A stretch of DNA of 64,000 bases from Sipunculus nudus (lineage: Eukaryota; Annelida; Sipuncula; Golfingiida; Sipunculidae), in contig JAPPUL010000084.1 in the NCBI GenBank assembly GCA_026874595.1, forward strand, positions 419,001 through 483,000. The letters run 5' to 3'. Every line of letters starts with the position of its first letter. Within the stretch, counting starts at the first letter, position 1. The position numbers and the translations under genes are program-made. This document shows, piece by piece, positions 19,176 through 29,507 of the stretch. The notes beneath the pieces are model-generated. The model made no database searches, was not told where the DNA came from, and worked only from the letters and a program-made list of their open reading frames with translations.

Positions 19176-19616
19176 ATGGATAAAAGTATACAAGATATAC
19201 TTGAAAGGGAGTTTAATAAGGTAGGCTTTGAAGGTTCGTCAGATGAATCTTACAATCGATATTTACAGACTATCCAGGATTATAAAGTAAATACAAAAAG
19301 AGAGGAGAAAACAAATACCCCCCTTACAGATTATACCTCGCAACAAAACTCACAAGAAATACTAAATCAAAAGACCCTGCCACAAGAACTTAGTCTAAGA
19401 AAGACATTAGATAAAAAGGTTATAGTCAATCTTTTAGATCCGCTTGGAAATACAAAAACCCTGCAAGAAGACACTCCAAAAGGAAAAGACAAATCAAATC
19501 CAAACGTAAAAACGAAAGCTTTAAAAGCAAAAGCTTTAGCAAAAGAGAATTTGCTATTTTTTAATAAAAGTCTTACAAAAGAAGAGATAAAGACTATATT
19601 AACGCAGATAGGGTAA
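19176..19616 (+). CDS. Small hydrophilic hypothetical protein
   Basis: ATG at 19176 begins one base after the DUF2225 stop, giving 146 residues (MDKSIQDILEREFNKVGF). The middle, about residues 40-110, is low-complexity and probably disordered (Thr, Gln, Lys-rich, with KALKAKALAKE near the end). The C-terminus NKSLTKEEIKTILTQIG is helical. There is no signal peptide or metal motif. A longer frame can be opened upstream inside DUF2225, but the spacing makes 19176 the better start. It is probably an accessory partner of the DUF2225 protein. Function unknown. Confidence 0.6.
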   Translation: MDKSIQDILEREFNKVGFEGSSDESYNRYLQTIQDYKVNTKREEKTNTPLTDYTSQQNSQEILNQKTLPQELSLRKTLDKKVIVNLLDPLGNTKTLQEDTPKGKDKSNPNVKTKALKAKALAKENLLFFNKSLTKEEIKTILTQIG

Positions 19617-19655
19617 AAGAAAAAAGCAAATAGGATACTAAATAAAAGATATGTT

Positions 19656-20831
19656 ATGGTACAAACTGGACTTTATAATCTTATCACAAATAATAATCTG
19701 GCGTCGAATCTCCTATACGCTCATAAGCTAGGTCTTCTAATAAATCCAAGCTCCATAAATTCTAATTATAAACATATACTTAGAATATTAAACGAAAGAA
19801 AAGAGCAATTTAATTTAAAGAAGGTATTCACCCCCCAACATGGATATAAAGCTGATGTGCAGGCTAATATGATAGAGTCAAAAAACATGATTGACCCTAT
19901 AAACAAATTGCCTGTATATAGCTTATATAACAAAACCAGAGAACCGACAAAGGAAATGCTTGAAGATATAGATACTATTATAATAGACTTGCAAGACGTT
20001 GGGACAAGAGTATATACCTATATTTGGACAATGTTTAAGATGCTTGAAGGAGCTGCTAGATATAACAAAAATGTTATATTACTTGACAGACCAAATCCGA
20101 TAGGGAGTGTTGCAATTGAAGGCAATGTACTTGAGGCTGAGTACAAATCATTTGTAGGTCTTTACCCGATACCGATGCGACATGGAATGACAATAGGCGA
20201 ACTTGCAATAATGTTTAATAAGAAAATAAAGAGCAATTTAAAAGTAATTAGAATGAAGCATTATAAACGTGATATGTTTTTTTGTGATACTAAATTACCT
20301 TGGGTAATGCCCTCTCCGAATATGCCAACACCTAAAACTGCTATACTTTATCCTATGGGAGTAATATTTGAAGGAACAAACGTATCAGAAGGCCGAGGGA
20401 CAACACTCCCCTTTGAACTAATTGGGGCACCATATATAGACGCAAATGAATTAAAGCGTGAAATGGACACTCATAATATACCATATGTATATTTTAGAGA
20501 AGTATACTTTAGGCCAACATTTGATAAATATGCAGGAGAGTGCTGTAATGGATTGCAAATTCACCCTCTTGACGAAAAGAAATTTAGACCTTATATAGTA
20601 GGGTTAGCTCTTTTAAGCTGTATACAGAAGTTATACTATAAAGTGTTCAAATGGCTTGAGGGTCCATACGAATACGAATATACTAAAAGGCCAATCGATA
20701 TAATACTAGGGAGCAAGAACTTACGTAAAAGCCTATTTACAAAAGAAAATATTTATGATACTATTGAGGATGAATGGAAAGAAGAGCTAAACAGTTTTAT
20801 AAAAGAGCGTAATGCCTCTTTGCTATATTAA
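19656..20831 (+). CDS. DUF1343 / NamZ-type exo-beta-N-acetylmuramidase-like protein
   Basis: This 391-residue protein matches the DUF1343 family, whose characterised member NamZ removes N-acetylmuramic acid from muropeptide ends. Family features are FTPQHGY near residue 65, IDLQDVGTRVYTY, LDRPNPIGS, PIPMRHGMTIGELA, and WVMPSPNMP followed by EGTNVSEGRGTT. These map to the expected active-site region. Length is typical. Unlike secreted homologues, no signal peptide precedes the domain, so this copy appears cytoplasmic and could act in cell-wall recycling. It follows the DUF2225 pair in the same direction with a 40-bp gap. Confidence 0.85.
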   Translation: MVQTGLYNLITNNNLASNLLYAHKLGLLINPSSINSNYKHILRILNERKEQFNLKKVFTPQHGYKADVQANMIESKNMIDPINKLPVYSLYNKTREPTKEMLEDIDTIIIDLQDVGTRVYTYIWTMFKMLEGAARYNKNVILLDRPNPIGSVAIEGNVLEAEYKSFVGLYPIPMRHGMTIGELAIMFNKKIKSNLKVIRMKHYKRDMFFCDTKLPWVMPSPNMPTPKTAILYPMGVIFEGTNVSEGRGTTLPFELIGAPYIDANELKREMDTHNIPYVYFREVYFRPTFDKYAGECCNGLQIHPLDEKKFRPYIVGLALLSCIQKLYYKVFKWLEGPYEYEYTKRPIDIILGSKNLRKSLFTKENIYDTIEDEWKEELNSFIKERNASLLY

Positions 20832-20962
20832 AATAAAATATATGGCAAAGCATGCAATTACAGTAGCTTATAGGTAATTGAATATATAAGAATAATCTTA
20901 ATCTAGATTAAGAAAAACCCATATAACTATATAGAGATAATAAGAAAGCTCATAAGGTGAAT

Positions 20963-22192
20963 ATGTCAGACCACTATGCCCCAAATGATAAAAAGATAGG
21001 ATTAGTATTCTCAGGAGGCCCTGCTCCTGCGGCAAATGCTGTTATATCTGCAGTAACAATAAGTTTTATAAGTAGAGGCTATACTGTAATTGGTTTTATG
21101 GACGGTTATAAATATATAGTGGAATATGAGAAAGGCAAGACAAGCTTAAAAGAAGGAATACATTACAAAGTATTGCAAATAAATGAGATAGGAGCAATAC
21201 GAAACCAAAGAGGAATATATATAAGGACCTCACGTGTAAATCCGGGCAAAGCAATAAAGAAAGTAGAGGATTTAAAAGACAATGAAAAGAATAAGCCACT
21301 TAAGAATTTACTAGATGCCTTAGAATTGCTAAATATAGGGCTTTTGATATCGATAGGAGGTGATGACACATTAAGGACAGCAAATCTAATAGATCTAATG
21401 GGGATGCCGACAATCCACATACCAAAGACAATAGACAATGATTATTATGGGATACCATGGACATTTGGATATTGGACAAGTGTTGATGTTGCACAAAAGA
21501 CTTTATTAAACTTAAGATCAGATGCAGCAGCAACAAACAGTTATTTTGTGGCTGAGATAATGGGCAGAAAGACGGGTTGGTTGACTTATGCTGCGGGGAT
21601 AGCGGGAGAGGCTATTGAGATGATATCGGTAGAGGATATAGAAAGTGAGGAGTTTGAGGTTGACTTAATTAAGATATGCGAAGAACTAGTAGATATAATA
21701 TTAACCCGCGAAAAGCTTGACAAGCATTATGGAATAATATGTGTAGCGGAAGGACTTGCAGACAGACTGCCTGAGGCTTTACTACCAACGGTAAAAGATG
21801 AATTTGAACATAAAGCATTGGGCAAAGCAGAGATAGGCAAGGTAATAGCTAGCAAAGTACAAGATATATACCTAAGAAGAACAAATAATAGTTTAAAGAT
21901 AAATGCAAAACAAATAGGCTATGAAACTAGAACAGCTTCACCAATAAGCTTTGATGTGGTACTGGCATCTGCTTTGGGATACGGAGCATATAAACTTTAT
22001 AGTGAAAATAAGACAGGACATATGGTTAGCGTACTTGACAATTTTAACATAAAGGGAATAGAGTTCAAAGAGCTAATTGATAAAAATACGCTAACAACAA
22101 AAGTAAGATATGTTCCGCATAACGATGACTTTTACAATATAAAGCAAACGCTTTCCTATAGGTCAGTAAAGAAATGGAGAAGATTAACCTAA
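20963..22192 (+). CDS. PFK-family phosphofructokinase, PPi-dependent type
   Basis: A 409-residue PfkA-fold enzyme catalysing fructose-6-phosphate phosphorylation. The phosphoryl-donor site reads SIGGDDTLRTA (second Asp near residue 135) and is followed by PKTIDND. Asp at this position together with the Lys of PKTIDND is the known marker of pyrophosphate-dependent enzymes, whereas ATP enzymes have Gly. MGRKTGWL supports the family. A GTG at 20957 overlaps the AAGGTG ribosome site, so ATG 20963 is the better start. The stop overlaps the next PFK gene by 19 bases. PPi use makes the glycolytic step reversible. Confidence 0.85.
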   Translation: MSDHYAPNDKKIGLVFSGGPAPAANAVISAVTISFISRGYTVIGFMDGYKYIVEYEKGKTSLKEGIHYKVLQINEIGAIRNQRGIYIRTSRVNPGKAIKKVEDLKDNEKNKPLKNLLDALELLNIGLLISIGGDDTLRTANLIDLMGMPTIHIPKTIDNDYYGIPWTFGYWTSVDVAQKTLLNLRSDAAATNSYFVAEIMGRKTGWLTYAAGIAGEAIEMISVEDIESEEFEVDLIKICEELVDIILTREKLDKHYGIICVAEGLADRLPEALLPTVKDEFEHKALGKAEIGKVIASKVQDIYLRRTNNSLKINAKQIGYETRTASPISFDVVLASALGYGAYKLYSENKTGHMVSVLDNFNIKGIEFKELIDKNTLTTKVRYVPHNDDFYNIKQTLSYRSVKKWRRLT

Positions 22193-23490
22193 AAAGAATT
22201 GATACAAATATAGAAAGTCTTGGAGATGCAAAATACGAAACTCCACTAAAGGGTTTTTTATATACTGAAGATAGCAAAAGGGTTTTGTACAACGTATTTG
22301 AAGATGAACTACAAGATATGGTAGCAAAAGGGGAAAAACTAATATCATTTGAGCGTGCAGGCCCAAGAAAGCAGATATATTTCAAACCAGAGAATACCCG
22401 AGCAGCAATAGTAAGCTGCGGTGGATTATGTCCGGGAATAAACAACGTGGTAAGATCTATTGTTATGCAACTTCACTATTCCTATAAGATAAAGGAGATA
22501 CTAGGAATAAGATATGGTTATGATGGATTAAACAAATCTAAGCAACAAGGAAAACCAATAGTTTTAACTCCTAATCTAGTAAAGAATCTATATGCATTTG
22601 GGGGTTCATGGCTTGGCTCATCACGTGGCTATCAACCTATAAACCATATAGTAAACTATCTTAAAGAACTTAAGGTAGACATATTATTTACGATAGGCGG
22701 AGATGGGACATTAAATGGGGCACTTGAGATTGCAAAAGAGATTAAAAGACAAAAGTTAAAGATCGGTGTAATAGGAATTCCAAAAACAATAGATAATGAC
22801 ATAGCATATATTTCAAAAAGTTTTGGTTTTGAGACAGCTTTTTCATATGCAACACAGTCAATAGAAAGTGCACATGCAGAAGCAATAGGAGCTCCAAATG
22901 GGATAGGACTGGTAAAGCTAATGGGAAGGCACTCTGGGTTTATAGCGGCAAATGCAACTCTTGCATTAAAAGAAGTAAACTACGTATTAATCCCGGAAAT
23001 AGACTTTGACCTTGACGGAGCTCACGGACTTTTAAACACTCTAAAAAAACGACTTGATGAAAAAGGACATGCAGTAATCGTGGTGGCAGAAGGGAGTGGA
23101 CAAAAGTTCTTTTCGGATACAGTAAAGAGTTTTGACGCATCAGGGAATGTAAAGTTAAATGACATAGGGCTTTATATTAAAGACCGTATAAAAGCCTATT
23201 TCGAAGAAATAAAATACACCATAAACTTAAAATATATAGATCCAAGCTATATAATAAGGAGCTTACCAGCAAATCCAATTGACAGTGTATTTTGCGGCTT
23301 ACTAGGACAAAATGCAGTACACGCAGGCATGGCAGGGAAGACGATGCTGCTTGTTGGCACCTGGAATAATTTATTTGTCCACATACCGATGAAACTAGTA
23401 AGTTCAAAAAGGAAACAGATTCAAAAGCATGGTTTATTATGGCAAAACGTTATATCAAGCACAGGCCAACCCTCTTTTTTAAGCAAATAG
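22174..23490 (+). CDS. PFK-family phosphofructokinase, ATP-dependent type
   Basis: A 438-residue second PFK, starting within the end of the first. Here the donor site is IGGDGTLNGA (Gly at the key position, near residue 178) with PKTIDND and LMGRHSGFIA. Gly plus Lys is the pattern of the large ATP-dependent PFKs seen in spirochaetes and trypanosomes. An N-terminal extension of about 70 residues precedes the nucleotide fold (SCGGLCPGINNVVR). The overlapping arrangement means that both enzymes should be made together. Two spirochaete-type PFKs side by side help place the organism. Confidence 0.85.
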   Translation: MEKINLKRIDTNIESLGDAKYETPLKGFLYTEDSKRVLYNVFEDELQDMVAKGEKLISFERAGPRKQIYFKPENTRAAIVSCGGLCPGINNVVRSIVMQLHYSYKIKEILGIRYGYDGLNKSKQQGKPIVLTPNLVKNLYAFGGSWLGSSRGYQPINHIVNYLKELKVDILFTIGGDGTLNGALEIAKEIKRQKLKIGVIGIPKTIDNDIAYISKSFGFETAFSYATQSIESAHAEAIGAPNGIGLVKLMGRHSGFIAANATLALKEVNYVLIPEIDFDLDGAHGLLNTLKKRLDEKGHAVIVVAEGSGQKFFSDTVKSFDASGNVKLNDIGLYIKDRIKAYFEEIKYTINLKYIDPSYIIRSLPANPIDSVFCGLLGQNAVHAGMAGKTMLLVGTWNNLFVHIPMKLVSSKRKQIQKHGLLWQNVISSTGQPSFLSK

Positions 23491-23555
23491 TTAATAATAA
23501 TAGTTATACTTTATTATAAAATCTTAATTTATAAAATGAATTGATTGGAATAAAT

Positions 23556-25250
23556 ATGCTAGAATCTAAAGCTTCCTTACAAGAGGAATTAAAATTCAAG
23601 ATACTACTTGTTGGAGGTGGTCCTGCAAACCTAGCTTGTGCAATACACTTACTTGATTTAATAAAGGAACATAATGTAGAGGCAAAAAAGCTAGAGAGTG
23701 GATATAAAAAAATAGATATAGAAGACAAATTGTGCGTAATAGAAAAAGGTAGTTATATAGGAGCACACATTATATCAGGCGCAATTCTAGATCCCTGTTC
23801 CTTAGAAGAACTAATCCCGAATTATATATCATCAGGCTTCCCATACGAAAGTGAAGTTAAAAAGAGTGAATATTGCTTTTTAACAAAGAAGAAAGCTTAT
23901 ATAATCCCTTTTGCAGACAAATACCTTAGAGCATTAAAGAATAAAGGCAAATATTTAATATCGCTTGGCAAGCTAACAAATTGGTTAGGAGAGGAGGCTG
24001 AAAAACGCGGTGCAGTAATATTGCCTGGATATAGTGCTGAGAAGCTGCTTTATGGCAATGAAGATAAGATTATGGGAGTCAGAGCATCAAGCATAGATTT
24101 AAATGGTAAAACTGAATATAATTTACATGCAGAAGTAACAGTTATTGGAGACGGAGCAAATGGGAATTTAAGCCAAGAAGTAATAACTAAATATGGGCTT
24201 TCACAGGAGGGGATGACGTATGCGCTTGGCTGTAAAGAGGTTTGGGAGATACCCAAAGGCCGAATTAAAAAAGGCAGCGTAATAAACTTTACAGGATACC
24301 CATTAAACTTGTTATACAAACCTGGTGGAGGTTTTGTATATGGGCTAAGCCAAACGAAGGTATCACTAGGCTTATTTACGCACTTAACCTCAAAATATCC
24401 GTTACTAAACACACATAAAGAGCTTCAAAGATTAAAATCTCATCCCTATATAAAATGGTTACTTAAGGGCGGCCAAGCACTCTCCTTTGGGTCTAAAGTA
24501 ATATCAACAGGAGCTTACTACGCAAAACCAAAGGTAACTCACAATAATGTACTAATAATTGGTGAGGCAGGTGGCCTTTTAAACTTTAAGGAACTTAAGG
24601 GTATTCATTTAGCTATAAAGTCTGGGATGCTGGCTGCTAAGACCTTATATGATTCTATAAAAGCGACAGACTATAGTAAATTTAAATTAAATAAATACGA
24701 AGAGCTTTTAAAAAGGAGTTATATAAATAAAGAACTTTATAGAAGTAGAAATCACTTAAAACATATACATTTACCAGAAAGGTTTTTAAATATGCTAAAG
24801 ACGAAAGTAAATATTAGAAAAGATGCTAATAAGGGAGTTTTACTTAACAAGTTATTACATAGTAAGAATAAAAACAAAACGCTTAAACCAGCAAATGAGT
24901 ATAAAGATGTTTTATTGACAGATAAAAAACTGCTTGAAGAGCAAAAGTTGTCAAATGAAAGTAAAAAAGCAAGCGTATACCTATCAAACACTCGCCACAA
25001 TGAAAATAAACGCTCAAGTATATATATAAAAGACAAGAACTTATGTAAGGATATATGCTATCCAAAATACAAATCCCCTTGTACACACTACTGCCCATCA
25101 GGTGTTTATGAGCTTAATGAGAAAAAAGATTTGCTTGTGAATTTTGGTAATTGTATACATTGCAAGGCAGCAGACCTGCGCTGTCCCTATGATAATATAG
25201 TATGGAATGTTCCAGGAGGGGGTGATGGGCCCGGCTATAATGAGATGTAA
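23556..25250 (+). CDS. Electron transfer flavoprotein-ubiquinone oxidoreductase
   Basis: The 564-residue protein (ATG 23556, a GGA upstream) has an N-terminal FAD fold (LLVGGGPANLACA) and SGAILDP. It also has FVYGLSQTKVSLGLF and IGEAGGLLN segments of ETF-QO. This inner-membrane enzyme passes electrons from ETF to quinone. Cysteines near the C-terminus supply the 4Fe-4S cluster: KSPCTHYCPSGVY, then Cys533, Cys536 and Cys543 in CIHCKAADLRCP. The normal motif is CxxCKTC, so the third ligand is displaced. A Lys-rich, poorly conserved insert of about 100 residues precedes the cluster. No etfAB genes are in the window. Confidence 0.82.
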   Translation: MLESKASLQEELKFKILLVGGGPANLACAIHLLDLIKEHNVEAKKLESGYKKIDIEDKLCVIEKGSYIGAHIISGAILDPCSLEELIPNYISSGFPYESEVKKSEYCFLTKKKAYIIPFADKYLRALKNKGKYLISLGKLTNWLGEEAEKRGAVILPGYSAEKLLYGNEDKIMGVRASSIDLNGKTEYNLHAEVTVIGDGANGNLSQEVITKYGLSQEGMTYALGCKEVWEIPKGRIKKGSVINFTGYPLNLLYKPGGGFVYGLSQTKVSLGLFTHLTSKYPLLNTHKELQRLKSHPYIKWLLKGGQALSFGSKVISTGAYYAKPKVTHNNVLIIGEAGGLLNFKELKGIHLAIKSGMLAAKTLYDSIKATDYSKFKLNKYEELLKRSYINKELYRSRNHLKHIHLPERFLNMLKTKVNIRKDANKGVLLNKLLHSKNKNKTLKPANEYKDVLLTDKKLLEEQKLSNESKKASVYLSNTRHNENKRSSIYIKDKNLCKDICYPKYKSPCTHYCPSGVYELNEKKDLLVNFGNCIHCKAADLRCPYDNIVWNVPGGGDGPGYNEM

Positions 25251-25368
25251 GAAAAGACAAAGTACAAGAGAAGAGATATAAAGAATTCAGATAATTAAAT
25301 AGCTTGTTTGCTTTTTGATAGAATATTTATTATATAAGTTTGATAGACTAAATACGGAGGCATAATTA

Positions 25369-27981
25369 ATGTTGGGAAGACTACTAAAAGCGATATTTGG
25401 GAGTCAAAATGAAAGGATACTAAAAGGTTATAAAAGCACAGTAGAAAAGATAAACGCTCTTGAGGATGAGATAAAGACTTTAAGTGATGCCCAACTTAAA
25501 AGTAAGACATTAGAATTTAAAAATAGATTAAAAGAAGGAATATCAAGTTCTGCAGACTTGCTTCCAGAAGCGTTTGCAGTGGTCAGAGAGGCATCAATTA
25601 GGACATTGGGGCTAAGACATTTTGATGTACAACTAATAGGGGGAATGGTTTTATTCGAAGGAAAGATAGTAGAGATGAAAACCGGAGAAGGTAAGACCCT
25701 AGTTGCAACTCTCCCTGCATACCTAGAAGCGTTATCAGAGGGTGGAGTGCATATAATCACAGTAAATGATTATCTTGCAAAACGCGATGCTGAATGGATG
25801 GGACCAATATACGAATTTCTAGGTCTTAGAGTAGGAGCAATCCAACATAACTTAAAAGGAAGCGAAAGGCGAGCGGCATACGAAGCAGACATAACCTACG
25901 GAACAAACAATGAGTTTGGATTTGACTATCTACGAGACAATATGGTAGAACACGAACTTGGACAGGTACAAAGAGGACATAATTATGCAATAATAGACGA
26001 GGTAGACTCAATACTTATAGACGAGTCCAGGACCCCGCTAATAATATCTGGACCTGCTGAGGAGTCAACTGAATTATATTATAAAATAGATAAGATAATC
26101 CCAAGACTAAAGCCAGCAGCGAAAGGCGAAGATGGTAAATGGAAAGCAGGTAGTGGGGACTATCAGCATGAAGAGAAGGATAAAAATGTAGTTTTATCAG
26201 AGGATGGCACAGCAAAAGTAGAAAAGCTTTTGGGAGTTGATAACTTATATGGCAATAAAAATATAGCGCTTGTGCATCACGTAAACCAGGCCTTGAAAGC
26301 GCATATAGTCTTTAAACGAGATATAGACTATATAATAGATGGAGGAAAGGTAGTCATAATAGATGAGCATACAGGACGGAAAATGGAAGGAAGAAGATAT
26401 AGTGATGGACTACATCAGGCACTAGAAGCAAAAGAGCGAGTAACAATAGAGCAAGAAAGCCAAACTCTTGCATCCATAACATTTCAAAATTATTTTAGGA
26501 TGTATGATAAGCTTGCAGGAATGACGGGGACGGCAGAGACTGAAGCAGAAGAATTTTATAAAATATATAAACTTGGAGTGGTGGTAATCCCATCAAATAA
26601 ACCAATAAGACGAATAGATTATCCTGACAAGATATACAGAACCGAAAAAGAAAAGGTAGCAGCAATAGTACAAGAGATAAAAGAATGCCACAAAAAAGGG
26701 CAACCTGTGCTTGCAGGAACAATTTCAATAGAGAAAAACGAACAACTGTCTAAAGCGCTTAAAAGAGAAGGGATTCCACATAATATACTAAATGCAAAAT
26801 TTCATGATATGGAAGCAAATGTGGTTGCACATGGGGGACAAAGGTCTGCAGTAACGATAGCCACAAACATGGCTGGACGAGGTACTGATATAAAACTTGG
26901 AGAGGGAGTTCTTGAGGCTGGGGGTCTACACATAATCGGAACGGAACGACATGAGGCAAGACGAATTGATAATCAGTTACGCGGCAGGTCAGGCCGCCAA
27001 GGAGACGTTGGTTCATCAAGATTTTACCTTTCCTTAGAAGATGATCTAATGAGACTTTTTGGTTCTGGAAGAATAGGCAGTCTCATGCAAAGAATGGGAA
27101 TGACAGAGGGACAGGAGATTGAGCATCCATGGATTACCAAAGCTATTGCAAATGCACAAAAGAAGGTTGAGGCACGTAATTTTGAGATAAGAAAATATCT
27201 GCTTGAATATGATGATGTAATGAACTCGCAAAGGCAATACATATATCGTTTGCGCAAAAAGGTGCTTCAAAAAGATAATTTACATAATGAAATATTATCA
27301 ATGTTAAAGACTTTGGTAGATAACACTGTAAGTAGTTTTGAGGCAAAGATTCTACCAGAAGAGGATATACAATCTTTAATCAGTTGGGCTAAAAACAAGT
27401 TTAATATAGAAATAGATGATGATATATTAAAATCGCCAAAGAAAGAAGAGTTAATTAATTATTTAACAAAGCGAATAGAAGAAGGGTATAAAGAAAGACA
27501 AAAGAGTCTTGGTGAGGAGACTATGCCTGAACTTGAACAATATATAATGCTTTATGCCATAGACAGTAAATGGAAAGATCATTTATATAATATGGATACT
27601 ATGAAAGAAGGTATTCATCTTAGGGCATATGCTGAAAGAAATCCTTTGACTGAATATAAATTAGAAGGCTCTGCTCTTTTTAAAGATTTAAAGATGCTTA
27701 TAATTGAGGAAGCACTTGAGTTTATGTTTAAGGTAGAGGTTACTCAAAAGATAGTTGATGAAGATATAATAGAAAAAGAATTAGATTCATCTTTTGTGCC
27801 GGTACACCAAAGTGTAGAACAATTCTCTGCCCAAGACATATACAAACAAAGCTCAAAACAAGCTACTCTTACAAAACAAAATACGACAACGACGACCATT
27901 AAAAAAAGTACTAAAATAGGTCGCAATAGTCCTTGTATATGCGGAAGCGGCAAGAAATACAAAAACTGTTGTGGAAGATAG
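25369..27981 (+). CDS. secA: Preprotein translocase ATPase SecA
   Basis: An 870-residue motor of the Sec translocase. All parts are visible: Walker A in [13 protein letters not shown]-type [32 protein letters not shown] and [10 protein letters not shown]. The second RecA fold ends in RGRSGRQGD. It ends with the zinc-binding tail [15 protein letters not shown], which binds SecB or phospholipid. Length is normal. It starts 119 bp after ETF-QO, with GGAGG before the ATG. A possible promoter (TTGTTT 25304-25309, TATTAT 25328-25333) lies in the gap. It faces the TPR gene convergently with a 38-bp gap. Confidence 0.97.
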   Translation: MLGRLLKAIFGSQNERILKGYKSTVEKINALEDEIKTLSDAQLKSKTLEFKNRLKEGISSSADLLPEAFAVVREASIRTLGLRHFDVQLIGGMVLFEGKIVEMKTGEGKTLVATLPAYLEALSEGGVHIITVNDYLAKRDAEWMGPIYEFLGLRVGAIQHNLKGSERRAAYEADITYGTNNEFGFDYLRDNMVEHELGQVQRGHNYAIIDEVDSILIDESRTPLIISGPAEESTELYYKIDKIIPRLKPAAKGEDGKWKAGSGDYQHEEKDKNVVLSEDGTAKVEKLLGVDNLYGNKNIALVHHVNQALKAHIVFKRDIDYIIDGGKVVIIDEHTGRKMEGRRYSDGLHQALEAKERVTIEQESQTLASITFQNYFRMYDKLAGMTGTAETEAEEFYKIYKLGVVVIPSNKPIRRIDYPDKIYRTEKEKVAAIVQEIKECHKKGQPVLAGTISIEKNEQLSKALKREGIPHNILNAKFHDMEANVVAHGGQRSAVTIATNMAGRGTDIKLGEGVLEAGGLHIIGTERHEARRIDNQLRGRSGRQGDVGSSRFYLSLEDDLMRLFGSGRIGSLMQRMGMTEGQEIEHPWITKAIANAQKKVEARNFEIRKYLLEYDDVMNSQRQYIYRLRKKVLQKDNLHNEILSMLKTLVDNTVSSFEAKILPEEDIQSLISWAKNKFNIEIDDDILKSPKKEELINYLTKRIEEGYKERQKSLGEETMPELEQYIMLYAIDSKWKDHLYNMDTMKEGIHLRAYAERNPLTEYKLEGSALFKDLKMLIIEEALEFMFKVEVTQKIVDEDIIEKELDSSFVPVHQSVEQFSAQDIYKQSSKQATLTKQNTTTTTIKKSTKIGRNSPCICGSGKKYKNCCGR

Positions 27982-28019
27982 CAGATAAAGACTGCAACAC
28001 CCTAATTTCTAACAAGATA

Positions 28020-29507
28020 CTATTTACCTTTACTACTTAATTCTTTATATAGTATATTAATCTTTGCTTTATATTTCGATTTAGGGTTTTTGTTGTTGTA
28101 ATCAGATAACAATGAAAGCGCTTTATAATTTTGTTTTAAGCTGCTATAGGCACGCGCTAAGGCCATATAGGCAAGATAATAACTTGGATCTTCTTTAACT
28201 GATAACAAGAATTTTTCAACTGCTTTCCTAGTATCATTAAGGGCCCATTTTACCATGCCTTCATAATAATATAATCCGCTCTTATATTTAAACTTATTCT
28301 TATCAACCCAGCCCAAAACATGTCCAGACTGTTTGTAATCTCCTGTGAAAAAATATACTACCCCTTGATGATAAAATTCAAGATTATGTTTGCCATCCTG
28401 CCTATAAAGATGTGCAAGCCGCTCTCGTGTTGCAACATCATCCTCCTTTAACTTAAGTGCTTCATTATATGAGTTTATTGCCTTTTCCTTTTCTTTAAGC
28501 TCTAAATAGCTATGTCCCCTTAAAACATATAGTTTATGACTGTCTGGGAACTTTTTAAGGCCTTTTCTTATCTTTTCTAATGCTTCTTTATACTGTTTTT
28601 GCAAAAAGGCAAGTTGTCCCTCAAGAAATATAAAATCCTCTCCTGTTCTATACTTCTTAAGCCCTGCTTTAATAAGAACTTCTGCCTCTTTATATCTCAT
28701 AAGATACATATTTGAACTTATAAGGATTATATATAATTCCTTATCATCCTCATAACTTTTTATACCTCTAATATAATTAATACTCTTTTCATAATTGCCA
28801 GATATATAAAATGCTTTTGCAAACATCTTTTTCGATAAAATACTCTCTTTTAGCTTGTTTAAATTATAGCCAAGCCCAAAATAGGCATCTTTATCATTTG
28901 GATTTATCTCTTTTAGCTTATTATAAATAAAAATAGATTCCTTATATTTCCCAAGTGCAAAATAACTCCTTCCTACTCCCTTTAAAGCATTTATATGATT
29001 TTCTTCTATCTCTAAGGCTTTCGTAAAGTATTGTAAGGCATTTTTGTAATCTTTTAATCTTAGATAATTCTGACCTATGTTCGTGAATAGTATTACACTA
29101 TCTTTTACATACTCAAGGCCATTTAAATAATATTTTATTGCAAGAGCAGATTTGCCAAGTTTTGCATATGCAAACCCAAGCCCTGAATAAATTAGTGCTT
29201 TATGTTTCTTAAGTACTTCAGAATCAGATTCACTAAAAAGCTTGACGCTCTCCTTATAATACTTAATTGCATGTTTATATTTATGATTTAGTCTATAGGC
29301 CTCCCCTAGTATATAATAAGTTAAATGGTTATAATACTTCTTTCTAACTTGTGCAAGATATTTTATAAGCTTTTCGTATTGCCTGCTTTGCAATAGCTTA
29401 TATGCATTCTCATTATGCTTTTTTATCTCCCCTACAGCTACTTGCCCTATACTCACAATTAGTAAAATAACAAGTACTTTTATCTTAACTATTTTAAGCA
29501 TTATCAC
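28020..29507 (-). CDS. Exported tetratricopeptide-repeat protein
   Basis: The 495-residue product has a basic, hydrophobic N-terminus with the VILLIVSIGQVAVGE cleavage-like region, followed by about twelve TPR units. Examples are YYILGEAYRLNHKYKHAIKYY, LGFAYAKLGKSALAIKYY and VLRGHSYLELKEKEKAINSY. TPRs provide protein-binding surfaces. Here they probably lie in the periplasm. Its ATG overlaps the metG stop by four bases (29504-29507), so the two are translationally coupled. No enzymatic domain is present. Confidence 0.8.
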   Translation of the reverse strand: MIMLKIVKIKVLVILLIVSIGQVAVGEIKKHNENAYKLLQSRQYEKLIKYLAQVRKKYYNHLTYYILGEAYRLNHKYKHAIKYYKESVKLFSESDSEVLKKHKALIYSGLGFAYAKLGKSALAIKYYLNGLEYVKDSVILFTNIGQNYLRLKDYKNALQYFTKALEIEENHINALKGVGRSYFALGKYKESIFIYNKLKEINPNDKDAYFGLGYNLNKLKESILSKKMFAKAFYISGNYEKSINYIRGIKSYEDDKELYIILISSNMYLMRYKEAEVLIKAGLKKYRTGEDFIFLEGQLAFLQKQYKEALEKIRKGLKKFPDSHKLYVLRGHSYLELKEKEKAINSYNEALKLKEDDVATRERLAHLYRQDGKHNLEFYHQGVVYFFTGDYKQSGHVLGWVDKNKFKYKSGLYYYEGMVKWALNDTRKAVEKFLLSVKEDPSYYLAYMALARAYSSLKQNYKALSLLSDYNNKNPKSKYKAKINILYKELSSKGK

